A DNA stretch of 64,000 nt from Aphelenchoides besseyi (Eukaryota; Nematoda; Chromadorea; Rhabditida; Aphelenchoididae), in NCBI GenBank assembly GCA_024699855.1, contig JAMPIQ010000001.1:4960001-5024000 (forward strand), given 5' to 3'. The notes under the pieces are model-generated. The model saw nothing but the letters and a program-made list of their open reading frames with translations, had not been told where the DNA came from and searched no databases. Within the stretch, counting starts at the first letter, position 1; every line of letters starts with the position of its first letter. This document shows positions 40,093 to 49,905 of this stretch, one piece after another. A program made the translations under genes and the position numbers.

Positions 40093-40746
40093 TTGTCGTT
40101 CATTCTTCGACACAAATAGGTTTCTTACGCTTTCTTTCTTCAAACAGAAAGCACCACTTCAATGGATTGATCACGTTGGCGTACGTAAAGTGCCTTTCTA
40201 CTAAGAATCAATCCGCTTACAATTACAAACGATTTTTGAGCCGATTAAGACTGCTCGAACCGTTTACCTTCACTTCATTTCATAACTTTAGCAAAATAAC
40301 TTTATGTTTCGTTTCCCAACTTATCTTAAATATTCTTATCGTATCACAACGACTTTGAATTTACTCAAACGAAATGTTTCTAATACAACTCAAAAGTCCG
40401 TTGATTGTATTGCACTTTTCGGGCTGCAGGCTCCAACCGCCAGGTAGTCAACTTTATTTACTCCAACTCCCCTCCAACCCACGCTACAAACCCAACGGCA
40501 CTAACGGCACAAGACGGAAGCGAAACTGGCGATTGCTATAAGATTTAATTCTAATAGTTAATATATAGCATATATACTGTAGTGCACTGACTGTTTATTT
40601 ATATGCGTTCAAATTTGCGCGCTTTTTTGCTTCATTGGCATTATGTGTTTACTTTATTCATCGCATTTTTCGCATGCCTAATGCTTACTTCTTAAATATT
40701 TTCAATTTAATATTCCTCGTAAATTGCTAGCAACTTTTCATTCAGA
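40093..40746. other. Spacer or intron between two short ORFs
   Basis: AT-rich, with a C-rich patch around 40430-40510. No gene recognised. It ends in an acceptor-like CTTTTCATTCAG just before the next ATG, so it may be an intron. Confidence 0.4.
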
Positions 40747-40914
40747 ATGACCGCTCTGACTCGAGTAAATGTTTCCGACGAAACTTCTACGTGGCCGCTG
40801 CTCATCGAAGAGGATTCAGGCTTAACAATCGAAAATTTACAAGCTGTCCAACTCCTTGGAGTCCGAACGTCCAAACGCTGCCTATCGAGCCCTTATTCTC
40901 TTAAGAGCCCGTAG
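40747..40914 (+). CDS. Short ORF, 55 residues, open in two frames
   Basis: The ATG lies one base after an acceptor-like TTTTCATTCAG. The ATG frame reads MTALTRVNVSDETSTWPLLI and ends RTSKRCLSSPYSLKSP. The frame beginning directly at the AG is also open for 52 codons (starts NDRSDSSKCFRRNFYVAAAH, ends PIEPLFS), which would suit an internal exon. No domain in either. Only one frame is probably used. Confidence 0.35.
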   Translation: MTALTRVNVSDETSTWPLLIEEDSGLTIENLQAVQLLGVRTSKRCLSSPYSLKSP

Positions 40915-41817
40915 ACAGTTCTTTTTGATCAACGTCCAAGCAAGTGGCTCTTTTGTTTGACCTCAAACTTAGGTTAATAAACCATAACATGAGCGCAAAA
41001 GAACGGAGTTAAAACAAATTTAAGCAGGGAGAGGGTAAAACGCGGATGTCGGATGAAATGAAAGAAAGTGGGAGGTCGTTCCAAGGCGATAAAGGTGCCA
41101 TCTGCGCAATCAACAACCGACGGATCGGTGTTCTTGGTTTCGTACGTCCGATGAATCGGACAGTACAATAAATTTCATAAATAAAGTTACTATTTCGAAT
41201 CAAAGAAATTATGAATAAATATATGACTTGTATTAGATAAACAGAAAATATTGCGATAAATTACTTGCAGCTGCCTAATAGGCCGTAGCACTCTACTCCG
41301 GCCTCTTCGACAGTATGTCGAGGAGAAACAATCGATACCTAAGAGTTTATTGCACGTCGATTGAAATTCCTTCAAACACTCGTTAGGCGCTGGTTTATAA
41401 AGGAAAATCTCGCGACCGGAAGTTCCAATAGATCAATTGACCAAAGGCCGCTCGATCATCTTTTTACTTGTTTTTAGTTTGACAATATAATCTCAGGTAA
41501 ATACGTCAATTTATTTATTCCCTACATGAATCTTCTTGAGCATTCCTCGATTGTGACTTTAATCAGTAAAAGTTTTTAACTTACACGAGATCGTCTGATT
41601 GACCAACTGGATGTAGCGATTGTTTGAGTGAACGTTCGAATAAACTCATTTTTTGTGACAAGAAACTAGTCCATCGACTAAACGTTTTAAGATGGCTAAC
41701 GTATATTGGAATCTGCTGATACGACAAATATTGCAGTATAACCGTGCGCATTTTCAAGCATCTCAACAACGGCAAAATCGGTCCAAAGTGTTAAGGAAAT
41801 TAACGTTGTTATAGGTC
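40915..41817. other. Intergenic, about 0.9 kb
   Basis: No protein domain or RNA gene recognised. Short antiparallel open frames of 61-64 codons look like chance. The presumed promoter of the EH-domain gene is at the right end. Confidence 0.45.
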
Positions 41818-42774
41818 ATGCGTCTTTGGTTTTTGAAGCATCGGATCAGCAGCCAAATATTCGTACAAACTTCTCATTCTATGAATAATGTGCCGTCAGC
41901 GTTTCGATCCCAACGCAATTCATTTATAATCGCAGCCCTATTTTTAGGATCGTGGCCGGTGGAGGCAATGCCTTCTCGCAAACGGGACTTCAATTCTTGT
42001 TGGGAAATTACAGCAGATGAGCACAAACAGTTTAAATTGTTGTGGAACTAAATCAACAAAACCGATAGAATTGCAAAAATCAACGTAATACCTTTTCATG
42101 TTTTTTCCTATTGTATTGCAGGCCCTTGATATCATCGAAGCGCGCGGAGTGCGTGATGTCCATCAAAAGAACGTGATTTTCCAGTTGGCCGATTGCAAAA
42201 AGGACGAAATGTGGTCATTACCGGAGTTTAAAATTGCTTTGTTACTATGTGATAAAGTCAATTCCAATTGCGCGCTTCCTAAATTGCTGCCACTAAAATT
42301 ACTCGAATCCGTCCAGCAGCCAATGACCGAACGTTCCAATACTCCCAAACGAAAGCTCAGTTTCGAAGAAGATCGAGAACCTGCTATCAAGCCCAAACAA
42401 CAGCGTCCACAAACGGTGTATGTCGAACCGACACCACAAAAGGTATAAGAATTTCAACATTTTTAATTGTAAGCAGTCCGTTTTAGCCTTTTGTTCAGTT
42501 ACAGCAGCTGCTTCCGATCCAATCGCGAGTATCTTCGAAAATCGCCGGCAATCAACATGAGAAAGATCGAATTTTGCTAAACAGTTGTACAAAAGAAGAA
42601 CTGTGAGTGTTTAAGTTAAATTAGTGGATATTTGAATGTTTAAGTGTCAACACAATTTTGAAGTTGAGAAGCGAACTTGAAAACGCACGAACTTGTCCTT
42701 GCAATCACTCCAACACCATCAACGAACCGCCACCTATGCCAATACTCGACTTCGATTTTGGTTCGTTATTTTAA
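41818..42774 (+). CDS. EH-domain protein, REPS-like, with in-frame TAA
   Basis: Four exons join in phase: 41818-42084, 42122-42442, 42499-42602, 42669-42774. The core matches an Eps15-homology domain of REPS type: CWEITADEHKQFKLLW (compare PWKIT in REPS1), then ALDIIEARGVRDVHQKNVIF, QLADCKKDEMWSLPEFKIAL and the closing CALPKLLPLKLLES. EH domains bind NPF peptides in endocytic adaptors; REPS proteins bind RalBP1. A basic NLS-like stretch (TPKRKLSF) and a Gln/Glu-rich helix follow, ending FDFGSLF. A TAA at 42049-42051 interrupts the first EH helix-loop. It can be spliced out as a 39-nt GT-AG intron (42030-42068) leaving a 16-nt micro-exon, at the cost of 13 EH residues; otherwise the locus is a pseudogene or carries a sequence error. 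The 5' end is uncertain. Confidence 0.6.
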
Positions 42775-43866
42775 GTCCCACATCGCGTAATACTTTTTTT
42801 ATAGAAACTTCCGTTGATCTCGTGTCTTCTTTGAACAGTATCCGCCCAGTGGGTGCCCACAAAAATGGCTGTAAGTGTAAACAAAAGTTCTCGTTTGAAA
42901 TGTCAGCAACGGTGATCGAGCCAACATCAAAAGCCCTTAAACGAACACTTTCCTATATACTATGAGATAACTTCAGATTTCGCGAAACTATCATGTAGAT
43001 TACGACGAATGCAACACTTTCAAATCGGACTCGTCGCGTATTACTTTAAATGTATCCCCTAACATAATCGGCAATGATGATGGTGATGGGGAGAAAGTGG
43101 AGTTGACGATTGGAAGCAAAGTGTTAGACTTATAGATTGGAGTATGGAGAGTACGTATTTGACATTTGTTTTGCAAGATACGAACTTTTACTGAGTAAAT
43201 TTTGGACTTGAAATTAACGCTGAAATCGGTTTTTCTGATCAAACCATATCGAAAATTGAGCCGATTGCTTTGAAACAACATAGCATTGTGCGCATCAGTG
43301 GGGCTCATCGCCATGCAATATATGACAGCATATAAAATAATTACAATGGAGTTATTAACTTTGGTAGATATTTTTTTACATCTTTGCTTCAAATGCGGAT
43401 TAACATATTTTGGTTGTTACGATGCTTTTCTAATATGTATATGAGTATTCCAGAAATTTTAACTAATGAGCGTTACAACGGTATATAATACATGTCTCCA
43501 AAATAGCTATTCGCAGGGATACGATCGATGTAATGTGGACGTTTAGATTTCGGGTTTCAGTGCAATTTGGCAGTTAATTGTTGAATTTTCTATTACCCAC
43601 ACAAAACACAACTAAAGAAAGCGAGCGGCAAAGCCGCGAGTCTTTCTGCTAAGCAATATTTCGTGGAAAACAAAAGTCCACAAGATCAAAAATCAAACGT
43701 TTCACAAACCAATGACTTGCAGCTCAAAAATTAACAACTTTATTACACTTTATATATGATATAACTTCAAGATAAACATCATGCGGAATGTTTAATAGAA
43801 GAAGAAATGAGATAACGTTCAGCTTTGAGCACCCATAATCGAGAACATAGTGAGTTTTCTTATGAT
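42775..43866. other. Intergenic, REPS-like gene to NADAR gene
   Basis: 1.1 kb between convergent genes. Open frames on both strands (42693-42965 +, 43000-43392 -) have no domains. A small perfect hairpin lies at 43617-43646 (separate entry). Confidence 0.45.
43617..43646. other. Compact stem-loop
   Basis: GAAAG and CTTTC pair outside, an internal loop (CGA / GAGT) follows, then GCGGC-AAA-GCCGC forms a five-base GC stem with a three-base loop. It stands out in AT-rich sequence 220 bases beyond the NADAR stop codon. It does not match the histone mRNA stem-loop. Function unknown. Confidence 0.35.
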
Positions 43867-44535
43867 CTATGGCATTAGACGTGAATTTTCTGGGTAAAGT
43901 TCACTCGGAACCAATCGTGCTAATCGAGATCGTACGCGCATAAGAATCCTGCCGAGTAGGTTGTCACCTCGCCATTTCTTCGGATTGCCACAATCTTTAT
44001 CGTCCATACTCAAACCGATACCCCATTTGTTGTCGGTGGGTGAGGCTTCGACAAGAACGGCTTTGCCCGTCGCTAGAAGTTCTTCTCGTAACGTTTCGTT
44101 CTGTTCGAATTTGGCCATACAAACGCGTTCCATAATCTATAAATAACTAAGCAACAATACAAAACCTATGAACTTGCTCTTTCTTGAATGATTTGCCAAC
44201 TTCGACGATCGAAATTTTTCAAACGAGAAACCAAATTTTTCGCGGTTTTTGCATCGGGCGCCTTCCTGACTTTGCGCGCCACGTGCATATCGCCGTGGAA
44301 CTTTGCCTTCTTGAACATGTAGTAATGTTCTGCTGTTGGAAATATTTCATCTGAAAAGAACGACCATGCAAATACAAAAACCTTTTGACTCACCTTCCAA
44401 TTTTATTCCGTTGGGACAAACGAAATGATTGCTAAATACGTACTTTTTCGTGAAGAATGCAATGTATTGTCGACCATCGCGGCCTTCGTAAACCGGAGGT
44501 TTGTGGAACACAGTTGAACTACGATGAAACCCCAT
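43867..44535 (-). CDS. NADAR-domain protein (YbiA-like)
   Basis: Three exons (44394-44535, 44178-44350, 43867-44136), 194 residues, essentially one NADAR domain. Motifs: YVFSNHFVCPNGIKLEGDE near the start, FPTAEHYYMFKKAKF, the middle helix DRRSWQIIQERIMERVCMAKF, LLATGKAVLVEASPTDNKWG and IGLSM, then NLLGRILMRVRSRL. NADAR proteins act on ADP-ribose-type and riboflavin-precursor N-glycosides (bacterial YbiA; some remove ADP-ribose from guanine); nematodes carry several. The substrate here is not known. The second intron (44137-44177) starts GCAAGT and must be GC-AG: it is the only join that restores QERIMERV. An acceptor (TTATTTCAG) lies in the leader before the ATG. Confidence 0.9.
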
Positions 44536-44768
44536 TCGAATACACCTGAACAGTAAAGCCTGAAATAAGTGCATTATTAGTTCTGATTAATTTGCGAAGT
44601 AAAAAGATAAAAACTGATAGGAATTACAGTTGTCGATGGAATATGGTGCAAACTAAGAAAACAATTTTATTCTAACGACTTTCAGGTTAGTAATCATGGG
44701 AATCGTCTTCGGAGATCGCATTTTACATCAATAGTGTTGCAATGGAGAATTAACCGAAGTACGAACGT

Positions 44769-45606
44769 TCAGGCGGAGTCCAACATCAAGGTTCCGGCTC
44801 TTCGTTTCTTCGCTGGTTCACCACTTCCATCGGCTGGTCTTCGGAATTTGTCACGGAACATTCCGCTTTGTTTCATTTTCATTTCCACGATCCGTGCATT
44901 ACTCGTGTAACTCTCCAATGATTCACGCTAAAACACAAACTCATTATCACAGCCGTCAATCACTTGCTTACCGCTTCGATTTCTTCTTCGTCTTCTTCAA
45001 CGGTCGAAACGGTCACTGATCCGATTTTTCCTTGGTTCTTCACGTGTTTTGCGATAATCACTTTGCGACTTTGTAACGCCTCCTCTTTTCCGCCATCGCC
45101 TTTCGACAAAACTAGCGCCTTATCGAAGATAAAGCGAACGTATTTGGAGTCATCGTTCGTGACGGGATGATGTTGATAGAATAACGGCGATGCACACTTC
45201 TTGCAGACCAAACGATACTGTTGTTCCAACTTATCCTCGCCTCTAAAATCTCAAATTTCAAACAATCGAATTGAAACTCTCGATTTACCGTCGTACGTAG
45301 ACCGTGTTGCCTTCTTCGACGTAGAATTTGGCGGCTGTGTATTTGGAGTCCACGACTCGAGCACGATCCCGTGTTCTCAACGGTAGTCGTTGAACGGGAG
45401 AATCAATGATCAACGAGATCTGAAATTCATCGTTTGATTGTGATTATAAAATTAACACTCACTTGTCCACAATGACAATAATAAGTATACAACGGCTTCA
45501 AGAAAACCTCTTCTTTGTCTTCTTCGTCGATAATTTCTCCGTCGTTGCGGTCGTCATCCACGTGCTCCACGGACGTCTGACCAAAATCTTCTACTATTGC
45601 TGCCAT
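44769..45606 (-). CDS. STEEP1: STEEP1 (CXorf56) homolog
   Basis: Four exons (45463-45606, 45289-45419, 44972-45242, 44769-44927), 234 residues, close to the 222 of human STEEP1. Matching blocks: [11 protein letters not shown] (human HVYYCLCGQ), [29 protein letters not shown] (human QYRKKCAKCGLPLFYQ) and [20 protein letters not shown] (human FSSVTVSTIDEEEEEIEA), then a basic C-terminus. The paired CxC and CxxC suggest a zinc-binding site. In mammals the protein helps STING leave the ER; it is broadly conserved in animals lacking that pathway, so its ancestral role differs (inference). Divergent from CIAO3 across 260 bp. Confidence 0.94.
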
Positions 45607-45866
45607 GATCCAAAAGCCACGGATCTCAAAGTCCACGGCGTCTCTTTCGATCGGATAGCGAGATGTGCAAAACCTTCGGCTCACTGAACTTCTAAGGCGC
45701 AAGAGCACAAAAAGCGAGCACGTACGTTCCGCTCGGGATCCGCTTCTAAAGGACACACAGTCAACCGGCTGCGTCCTTTCGATTGCAAGTCGATTTCTTT
45801 TCGAAAGAGAATTTCTGAGAAAGTATTTTTATTGTGAAATGCTCGTCTTTATTTTGATTTCAGAAG
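45607..45866. promoter_or_regulatory. Shared divergent promoter, STEEP1 and CIAO3
   Basis: Only 260 bases separate the two start codons, so both genes must be driven from here. A leader intron may end at GATTTCAG four bases before the CIAO3 ATG. No TATA box is claimed. Confidence 0.6.
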
Positions 45867-47320
45867 ATGCCCGGTGGAATCGTCAAAATTGCAGATGTCA
45901 GCGACTTCATTTCACCGAGTCAGGTAGTTGGACGTTTGAGTTTCAATTCTTTTCGTATTTCAAGGCGTGTATTCTGCCACTTCCCGAGTCGAACAAGAAG
46001 ACCGAAAGTTTGGTTGGGATTCGAAAGAAAAACGAGCCACGACCCATCAAGAACGACAAGATCAGCGTATCACTTAAAGACTGTTTGGCCTGCAGTGGAT
46101 GTATAACGACGGCGGAAACGGTATTGATCGAAGAGCAGAACGTGACCGAGATGTTTGAGCGGATGGCTAACTCGAAGATTGTTTTCGTCACAATTGCTCC
46201 TCAATCACTCTGCTCAATCGGTGCACATTTCAATTGGACGGCCGCTGAAACTGCGATCCGGTTGACCAACTTCTTTAAACAGAAAGGCGCCCATTACGTT
46301 GTCGATTCGTCGTTTGCACGGATTCTCAGTCTCGATGTGCTCGCTGAAGAATTCACTAAAAGAAACTTCGAAAATCGAACTCCCGAGATGGTTCTTAGCG
46401 GCGTGTGTCCGGGATTCGTGTGTTACGCTGAAAAGAAGAAAACCGATGTCCTGGACAGACTCTCAACAGTTCGTTCGCCTCAAGGAATCTCTGGTTCTAT
46501 AGTCAAAGATTACTTGCGTCGAACAATGAACTGGGATGTAGATGATCTCTATCACGTTGCTGTGATGCCTTGTTACGATAAAAAACTCGAGGCTTCCAGA
46601 CCTGAATACGTCGTGCCAGAAACGAGTTTGAAAGAAGTCGATTGTGTGGTTACGCCTAGTAAGTGCCTATTGAGTTTGTTGTTATACTTCGATTATTCTT
46701 TAGCTGAACTACAAACGTTTCTACAAGAGACAGAGTTTGCTTTGAATTCACATGTGCAATCAACAAATCAAATCGATTGGCTCAAAGCGTTCGAAAACGG
46801 TCGAGTTATTAGCGATCTTCCAAATGAAGGCTCTGGTGGTTATACAGAGCACTTAGTTCGTTTGATTTTGGATCACTTTGCCGCACAAAATATCAACGTG
46901 GACACGAAACGAGAAGCATTATTGGATTTGGAGTATATAACGTTGCAACCAGAGAACGGTCGAAGTTTGATGCTAATGAAAGCTTATGGTTTTCGGAACA
47001 TACAGAATCTGATGCGTAAACTGCGGCTGAAAAAATTAGCTCCGGATTTTGTCGAAGTGATGGCTTGTCCACGGGGTTGTTTGAATGGTGGCGGTCAAAT
47101 CCGGAATCCAGATCCTCAAATTCAAGAAGCTCAACTGAATCGTACAACTGAACTCTACACACAAATCGAAACTGAAGGAAAATCGAATTTTATTGATGAA
47201 GCAAGACGATTACGTGCTCACTGGAATGAAATCAATCCGAATTATCAAAACCATTTCCTCGCACAGTTCCATGCAGTTTCTGAGCTTCTGCCCAATTCTG
47301 TAGCTGCATTACAGTGGTAG
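45867..47320 (+). CDS. CIAO3: CIAO3/NARFL, iron-only hydrogenase-like protein
   Basis: Three exons (45867-45923, 45965-46658, 46704-47320), 455 residues. Cytosolic iron-sulfur assembly component that passes [4Fe-4S] clusters to apoproteins with CIAO1, CIAO2 and MMS19; it descends from [FeFe]-hydrogenase but makes no hydrogen. All expected cysteines are visible: N-terminal SDFISPSQAC, CLACSGCITTAE (about 58-69), SGVCPGFVCYAEK (about 164), VMPCYDKKLEASRPEY (about 219) and VMACPRGCLNGGGQIR (about 370). Length and order match the family (human 476). The start follows TTTCAG-AAG, suggesting a leader intron. The nematode homolog is oxy-4. Confidence 0.97.
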
Positions 47321-47647
47321 TTAATTGTTGACATTCTTCTTGTTGTTGTTATGCTCTAAGTAAACTTCTACGGTTGTTTGTTTTCTGTTTAGAATCAAAG
47401 TTTGTGTACAAACGTTTCCTTCAAATACGAAAATTAAGCTTTTTCGTACTTCGTTCACAGCGACAAGTTTAATGTACTAATCGTCAGGCTGCTGCTTTTA
47501 TTCGGCTTTCAATTTCCCCTGTTCTTATCAAAAGTGGGAGTTTTGTCCACTTATCATCAAAGTTTCTGCTGAGACGTCTAACTATGCGTTTGTTACGCTT
47601 TTTGTCGATTGATTAGTGCGAAACTAGTCAATGACATATTCGTTGCT
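47321..47647. other. Intergenic, CIAO3 to CD36-family gene
   Basis: 327 AT-rich bases; 3' UTR of CIAO3 and promoter of the next gene. Nothing else seen. Confidence 0.5.
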
Positions 47648-49741
47648 ATGAAGAAAACGAAATGTCAGATAGGATGTTCGGTTTTCTTTTTGATTCTCGG
47701 ACTGCTACTTATTGGATCGGGAGTTTTTCTCTGGGTTGGATTCTATACGATTTACGATAAGGCTGTTGATGATGTAAGAGGATGGCTGTTTATGTTTTGG
47801 ACTATTCATTGATTACAGACACTCGTTTTGCAAGCAGACAAAGTTGATGGTCGGTTGAGTAAAACGACGTTTTGGTTCGTTCATCCACCGGTGACGGCCA
47901 TCAGTCACTACCACTTTTTTCACGTTAAGAATCCGTCAGACATTGAGTTCTTTGGTCAGAAGCCTTGGGTCGAAGATATTGGTCCATTTGCAATTCAGTA
48001 AGTTTTAAACAAAGTACAACACTGTGGTTGTTTTAGTGATCTTGCAAACAAATGGAACTACTCTTTCAACGAAGATGGAACGAGAATGAAGTACAAAAAC
48101 TATCAAACGTACATTTACAATAAAAACGACAGTTGTGGAGATTGCGATTACGATCGCGTAATCACTTTACCGAATTTAGTTGCGATTGTAATTTTCCAAT
48201 ACAAACTTCTATTATCAACGATGTTTTAGGGAACGATAGAAGAACTGTTGGACCCAAAGTACAATGTTTCGATCATGGTAGCACAGCTAATCGATTTCTT
48301 CATGCTTTTAGTTGGTGAATATGCGTTTATGTAGGTTAGAATGCTCTTGATTTCATTCTGTTGTTTGCTAGAGATGTTAAAGTGGGAGACATCTTGTTCG
48401 ACGGATATGAAGATGCGATGTTGTCCGCAGCTCACTCACAATTTGTGGATGATTTAGCCGAATTGAACAATGGAAAGTCAATTATTCCAGTTCCTGTTCC
48501 CGATATGACGACCATGGCAATGTTTTATCATGTTAGTCAAAGGGTTCCATTATGTAATACCTTTCATTTCAGTACAACAATACAAATGACGAAGAATACG
48601 AAGTGTACACAGGAAAAGACGATATCACAAAAGTGGGACAAATCACGAAGTGGGCAAACAGCGAAAACCTCCCGGATATGTGGTGGAGCGATGAGAAGGC
48701 GAAAGAACTTCGAGGTTCAGACAACGGCGGTCTTCAAACTTCTCGACTATCAAAAAAAATACGAATCGAATTTTTCCAGTCGTTTATGTGCCGGTAAGTT
48801 AATTAAAGTAATTTCAACATAAATCTCTAGATCATTCGACTTGGGATTTACATCCGAAGAAAAAGTGGGCGACATCCCAACCTACAAATTTGAAGGTGGA
48901 GCCGAAAGTTTTGACACAACGCTTCCAGAACAAGCGGGATTTCGTTACCCAAATACAGAAGGCATCAATTATTTCGCCGATTGGCCGTTGTGTCCAACAG
49001 TTAGCCCAAATGTGACCGCACATAACTGCACGAAGTTGGATTGTTTTAGAACGGAGAACATGTGTAATCCCTGTTGTTCTGGCAGCTATATAAACGACAC
49101 TTATCAGCTACCTCCTGGTTTCTATCCCATCAATTGTTATCCTGGTTGGTGTCTTTTACTTGTTTTTATTCAGTTTTGTTGCAGGTCGAGTGCAAGAAAC
49201 ACCTTTCCGACTTCTCTTCTCGACACCTCATTTTGCGTCTTCACCGCCCGAAGTTCGCAATTCCATTCGTGGCTTAAAAGAATTGGGTGCAAACAAACAT
49301 CCGTTCAGTTTCAAGTACCTTCCCGTAAGTTTCCATTATTTCGACGTTAAAAAACTTATGTTTTCAGCGAATAGGAGCATGTTTAGAAGCGAACATTCGC
49401 TTTCAGATTGCAATTCCTGTTTACAACACCCAATATTCGATGTAAGTAAATGATTGAAATGGTGTCAGTACATCAACGATTTCAGAATGCTATCACATAT
49501 GCCAAATAAGATCATTCCCGTTCTCTGGGACGACAATCATGTGAAGATAAACAATAACGCTTACAACAAGTTTTACGAGGGATTCGTTGTTGTGCCACGA
49601 GTAGTCACTATTTTGAGATACGTTTTCCCCTCAGTTGGCGTTCTATTTGTCCTTATTGGAATTGTGATTCTTGTCTTTAAAGGAAAGAGCGACAGTTTAG
49701 AGATTTCGACTGTTGAGATACGAACGGTTTCTAAGCTATAA
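47648..49741 (+). CDS. CD36/LIMP-2 family scavenger receptor
   Basis: Ten exons (47648-47773, 47819-47997, 48037-48178, 48230-48324, 48372-48531, 48573-48793, 48831-49144, 49185-49324, 49368-49441, 49486-49741), 568 residues. Two-membrane-span topology typical of the family: N-terminal anchor (GCSVFFLILGLLLIGSGVFL), large glycosylated ectodomain, C-terminal anchor (VFPSVGVLFVLIGIVILVF). Family signatures: DIEFFGQKPWVEDIGPFAI, ILFDGYEDAM, YTGKDDITKVGQI, FFQSFMCRSFDL, clustered cysteines (CPTV to CCSG) and FRLLFSTPHFASSPPEV. Members bind lipoproteins, lipids or lysosomal enzymes; the ligand is unknown. Several donors are non-consensus (GTTTAT, GTTGCG, GTTAGT, GTTGGT). Confidence 0.95.
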
Positions 49742-49905
49742 ACTTTCCACAAACAACGAATCTTTCACAGCAAATGTCGACGACAATCACATGATCAATC
49801 TTTATTCCCAACTAATATTACACATAGAATTCACAACTTTTATGTATACAAAAAAAAGATTACGAAACCGAGTAAACGGAAAACATTACAATTGCACAAC
49901 GAATG

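Noticed and set aside
45665..45866. Apparent N-terminal extension of CIAO3 (open frame from 45665)
   Set aside because: The frame passes through the leader and the 45924-45964 intron; homology starts with MPGGIVKIADVSDF at 45867 joined to ACILPLPE.
48300..48372. Alternative very short intron (29 nt) in the CD36-family gene
   Set aside because: A 47-nt intron with GTTTAT donor (48325-48371) gives the expected family spacing and correct phase.
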